DNA of 8,912 nucleotides from Micrococcaceae bacterium UBA6021 (GTDB lineage Bacteria > Actinomycetota > Actinomycetes > Actinomycetales > Micrococcaceae): positions 1-8,912 of the forward strand of contig DIZT01000059.1 in the NCBI GenBank assembly GCA_002427975.1. Direction: 5' to 3'. Both the position numbers and the translations under genes were made by a program. Below the pieces are notes generated by a model, which saw only the letters and a list, made by a program, of their open reading frames with translations, ran no database searches and was not told the origin of the DNA. Shown here in pieces: positions 6,191 to 8,912 of the stretch. Position 1 is the first letter of the stretch. Every line of letters starts with the position of its first letter.

Positions 6191-7555
6191 GTGGACACCA
6201 CACAATCGGTGGTCGAAAAATCTGCAATCAGGAAAGTGGCGATCAGGCTTGTCCCGTTCGTGGCCCTGATGTTCTTCATCAACTACCTGGACCGGACGGC
6301 TATCTCGTTCGCTGGCCCAAACGGCATGAACACGGACCTTGCGCTCTCCGCTGCGCAGTTCGGCTTCGCCTCAGGCGTCTTCTTCATCGGCTACATCCTG
6401 CTGGAGGTTCCCAGCAACCTGGCTCTGCACAAGTTCGGCGCCCGCCGGTGGCTCGCCCGCATCATGGTCAGCTGGGGCATCGTGTCCTTGCTGTTCACGT
6501 GGGTAGGAAACGTCGACCAGCTCTACATCCTGCGCTTCATCCTCGGTGTGGCTGAGGCCGGATTCTTCCCCGGCGCCATCCTCTTCCTCAGCCTGTGGGT
6601 GCCGTCCCGGCACCGCAGCAAGATCCTTGCCCTCTTCTACCTGGCCCAGCCCCTCACCACCGTGATCGGCGCACCCCTGGCCGGCCTCCTCATCCAGCAG
6701 CACGGCCTTTTCGGGCTCGAAGGCTGGCGCGTTATGTTCTTCGGCGTCGCCATCCCCGCCATCCTCATCGGCGTCATTTCCTGGTTCTACCTGGCTGATT
6801 CCCCCTCCAAGGCCAAGTGGCTGACGCAGGATGAGAAGACATGGCTGACCGGCGCCCTGGCCAAAGAGAAGAGTGACACCGCGGCCGGCAACAAGCACGT
6901 CAGTGTCCGCAGTGTCTTCGGCAATGGCCGCGTCTGGATGCTCTCCGCGATCTACTTCGGTTTCATCTATGGCCTCTACGCGCTCGGGTTCTTCCTGCCC
7001 ACCATCATCTCGGGCTTCGAAGGGATCTACGGCACCAAATTCGATGTTTTCCAAAAAGGCCTGATCACCGCGATCCCTTACCTGCCGGCAGCATTCGCAC
7101 TGTATTTCTGGTCCAAGGACGCCACCAAGCGCGGCCTCAAGACCTGGCACATCGCCCTTCCTGCCCTCATCGGCGGACTTAGCATTCCGCTGGCACTGTT
7201 CGCAGGCTCGCCGGCAGCCACCATCGCCGTCATCACCGTCACGGCCATGTCCATCTTCGCGGCGCTCCCCAATTTCTGGACCGTGCCCACGCAGTTCCTG
7301 ACCGGCGCAGCCGCAGCAGCCGGAATCGCCCTGATCAACACGGTAGGTAACCTCGCAGGCTTCAGCGCCGGCTACATCACGGGCTGGCTCAAGGACTGGA
7401 CCGGCAGCTACACCGTTCCGATGTTTGTGGTGGGCGGGTTCATGCTTGTCTCCTGCATCCTCATGGTTTTCCTCAGCCGTGCCGGCAAGGTCAGCGACGG
7501 CGTGCCCGCTGAAGCGTTGGATCCGACGGGCGCCGGACTCCACGCCGAGCCGTAA
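6191..7555 (+). CDS. MFS transporter, anion:cation symporter (ACS) family
   Basis: This is a 454-residue, twelve-helix secondary transporter of the cytoplasmic membrane. The first helix carries NYLDRTAISFAGP and the loop between helices 2 and 3 carries NLALHKFGARRWLARIM, both typical of the ACS family, whose members mostly import organic acids and sugar acids (tartrate, phthalate, hexuronate type). The sequence YILRFILGVAEAGFFPGAI of helix 4 is also characteristic. A hydrophilic central loop lies at about residues 205-240, and the second set of six helices ends near residue 435. The start is a GTG at 6191 with AGGAG at 6181-6185, five bases upstream. It is divergent from the GntR regulator gene and followed 111 bases later by a DhaK-type kinase gene, so it probably imports the compound whose breakdown product the kinase phosphorylates. 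The exact substrate cannot be read from the sequence; a four-carbon polyol, ketose or sugar acid is a guess from context. Confidence 0.93.
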   Translation: MDTTQSVVEKSAIRKVAIRLVPFVALMFFINYLDRTAISFAGPNGMNTDLALSAAQFGFASGVFFIGYILLEVPSNLALHKFGARRWLARIMVSWGIVSLLFTWVGNVDQLYILRFILGVAEAGFFPGAILFLSLWVPSRHRSKILALFYLAQPLTTVIGAPLAGLLIQQHGLFGLEGWRVMFFGVAIPAILIGVISWFYLADSPSKAKWLTQDEKTWLTGALAKEKSDTAAGNKHVSVRSVFGNGRVWMLSAIYFGFIYGLYALGFFLPTIISGFEGIYGTKFDVFQKGLITAIPYLPAAFALYFWSKDATKRGLKTWHIALPALIGGLSIPLALFAGSPAATIAVITVTAMSIFAALPNFWTVPTQFLTGAAAAAGIALINTVGNLAGFSAGYITGWLKDWTGSYTVPMFVVGGFMLVSCILMVFLSRAGKVSDGVPAEALDPTGAGLHAEP

Positions 7556-7579
7556 CAGTCGCCAGCCCAGACAGATCCC

Positions 7580-7610
7580 GGGGGCGTCCGCCTTACCAAC
7601 GGACGCCCCC
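7580..7610 (+). terminator. Strong intercistronic hairpin between transporter and kinase genes
   Basis: GGGGGCGTCCG (7580-7590) and CGGACGCCCCC (7600-7610) form a perfect 11-bp GC-rich stem with a nine-base loop, 25 bases after the MFS stop codon. No T-run follows (GCCCCAAATC), so it is not a classical intrinsic terminator. In high-GC actinobacteria such hairpins can still terminate, attenuate or protect the upstream mRNA 3' end. Its position would lower kinase expression relative to the transporter or stabilise the transporter message. Confidence 0.6.
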
Positions 7611-7666
7611 GCCCCAAATCCGCACCCCCCAATCAGACTTTCCCAGTTAGGCCCAGGAGCTTTCCC

Positions 7667-8884
7667 ATGACCCGCCTGTTCAACGAACCCGCAGCGTTTG
7701 CTGACGAAATGATCGAAGGCTTTATCGCCTCCCACGGCCGCTGGGTGAAGCGCGTTTCCGGCGGCGTTGTCCGCAACACCAAGAGCACCCCGGACACGGT
7801 GGCACTGGTCATCGGCGGCGGCTCCGGCCACTACCCCGCCTTCGCCGGCCTCGTGGGACAGGGCCTGGCGCATGGCGCGGCGATGGGCAACCTCTTCGCT
7901 TCCCCCTCGGCCCAGCAGGTTTACAACGTGGCCAAGGCGGCCAACAACGGCGGCGGCGTGCTCCTGGGTTATGGCAACTACGCCGGCGACGTCCTGCATT
8001 TCAACCAGGCCCAGGACCGCCTCCGGACGGATGGTATCGACTGCCGCAGCATCGCCGTCACCGACGACGTTTCCTCCGCCCCGCTCACGGAGCGCACCAA
8101 GCGCCGCGGCATCGCCGGTGACCTGACCGTCTTCAAAGTGGCCGCAGCCGCCGCGGAAGCCGGCTACGCCATGGACGCAACGGTGGACATCGCTGAACGC
8201 GCCAACCACCGCACCCGTTCCTTCGGCGTCGCCTTCACCGGCTGCACCCTGCCGGGCGCCGACCACCCGCTGTTCTCCGTCCCCGAGGGACGGATGGCCG
8301 TGGGCATGGGCATCCACGGCGAGCCCGGCATCGCCGCCGATCAACCGATGCTGACTGCCGCCGAGCTGGCGAGCATCCTCGTCGAGCGGCTGCTGGCCTC
8401 CCGTCCCGCGGACCTTGCCGACGACGAGTCGAGGGTGGCCGTGATCCTGAACGGCCTGGGCTCGGTCAAGTACGAAGAGCTGTTCCTCACCTACGGCTTC
8501 GTCGCGGACCGGCTTGCCGACGCTGGTCTGGTCATCGTCGCTCCCGAGGTCGGCGAGATGGTCACGAGCTTCGAGATGGCCGGCGTGTCCTTGACTCTCG
8601 GTTGGCTGGACGACGATCTCGAGCAGGCGTGGCTGTCCCCGGCGGCGACCCCGGCCTTCCGGCGCGGCGTCGTGGACGCCGCGACGCCGGACCGATACAT
8701 CGCGCCCTTAGCTGAATCCGAGGCGGTGTCACTGAAGGCTGCGTCTGCCGAATCCCAGGCCGCTGCCGAGGACGTCGTGGCAGCCCTGCGAGCAATCCGT
8801 GACGTCATCGACGAGCAGGTCGACGAGCTCGGGCTTGCGGATGTCGACGTGGTGGATGGCGAGCTCGTTGCGACGATCAGCACG
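7667..8884 (+). CDS. Dihydroxyacetone kinase family protein (erythrulose/ketose kinase type), 3' end missing
   Basis: The enzyme phosphorylates a short ketose with ATP. The ATG at 7667 is preceded by AGGAG at 7655-7659. The DhaK domain spans residues about 1-335: GGGSGHYPAFAG (H55), GYGNYAGDVLHF (D108, the expected catalytic base), GVAFTGCTLPGADHPLF, MGIHGEPGI (214-222), ILNGLGSVKYEELF and EVGEMVTSFEMAGVSLTLGW. A linker follows, and helix EDVVAALRAIRDVIDEQVDE (about 368-387) may begin the ATP-binding DhaL domain, of which only the start is present before genomic sequence ends at 8884. The wording of several motifs resembles erythrulose kinases of actinobacteria more than glycerol-pathway DhaK, in my recollection. 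The frame runs on through adapter sequence (LSLIHISEP), which is not part of the protein. Arginine codons switch from mostly CGC before 8345 to mostly others after it. It probably shares the transporter's promoter. Confidence 0.92.
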
Positions 8885-8912
8885 CTGTCTCTTATACACA
8901 TCTCCGAGCCCA
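8885..8912 (+). other. Sequencing adapter (Nextera mosaic end plus adapter start), not genomic
   Basis: CTGTCTCTTATACACATCT (8885-8903) is the 19-bp Tn5 mosaic end used in Nextera libraries, and CCGAGCCCA (8904-8912) is the beginning of the adjoining adapter. Its presence at the very end shows that this is an untrimmed contig end. It creates the well-known false peptides SLIHISEP (plus frame) and MCIRDS (minus frame). Confidence 0.98.

Noticed and set aside
6371..8344. 657-codon open frame on the minus strand, antisense to the MFS and kinase genes
   Set aside because: It lies antisense to two genes with clear motifs. Its composition (Gly, Ala, Glu, His-rich, no domains) is the usual shadow of GC-rich codon bias.
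8491..8901. Minus-strand ORF beginning MCIRDS
   Set aside because: Its start lies in the sequencing adapter; MCIRDS is a known adapter-derived peptide, and the rest is antisense to the kinase gene.
1..8912. CRISPR arrays, tRNA genes, insertion-sequence ends, integrase or toxin-antitoxin genes
   Set aside because: I looked on both strands and saw no regularly spaced repeats, cloverleaf candidates, transposase motifs or terminal inverted repeats with target duplications.

Overview
The window looks like chromosomal or large-replicon DNA of a high-GC actinobacterium, most likely Micrococcaceae (Arthrobacter / Pseudarthrobacter type). This rests on the strong preference for G/C in third codon positions, the actinobacterial style of the cytochrome oxidase C-terminus, and the resemblance of the transporter and kinase to Arthrobacter proteins as I remember them. 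No database search was possible. The last 28 bases are not genomic. They are a Nextera transposon-end/adapter sequence, so the window ends at a contig end of a short-read assembly.

Left part (1-2189, all plus): the 3' end of a cytochrome c oxidase subunit I gene, then a small unrecognised gene, then a voltage-gated-type potassium channel gene that keeps S1-S5 and the TVGYGD filter but has lost the S6 helix, then a small membrane-anchored YtxH-like protein gene. The last three genes overlap or nearly touch and look co-transcribed.

Middle (2190-5237): an ammonium transporter gene (amt) and a PII signal protein gene (glnK) on the minus strand, overlapping by ATGA as in many bacteria, but without the glnD that often follows in actinobacteria. 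Broken genes flank this intact pair. On one side is a short aconitase fragment in which the active-site histidine of the DSH motif is leucine. On the other is what looks like a helicase-associated (HA) domain remnant with a one-base frameshift. Together with the truncated channel, this makes 1.6-5.2 kb a zone of gene decay.

Right part (5238-8884): a catabolic locus. A GntR/FCD repressor gene (minus) is divergent from an MFS anion:cation symporter gene and a dihydroxyacetone/erythrulose-type kinase gene (plus). A perfect 14-bp palindrome between the divergent genes overlaps the -35 box of a good promoter for the transporter. This is the expected arrangement for substrate-induced uptake followed by ketose phosphorylation. 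A strong 11-bp hairpin separates transporter and kinase. The kinase gene runs off the contig within its linker or second domain, and its arginine codon use changes sharply at about 8345. That could mean recombination or a chimeric contig end.

I see no convincing undescribed system. The points most worth a second look are the S6-less channel ORF, the operator/promoter overlap, the codon switch in the kinase gene and the adapter at the end.
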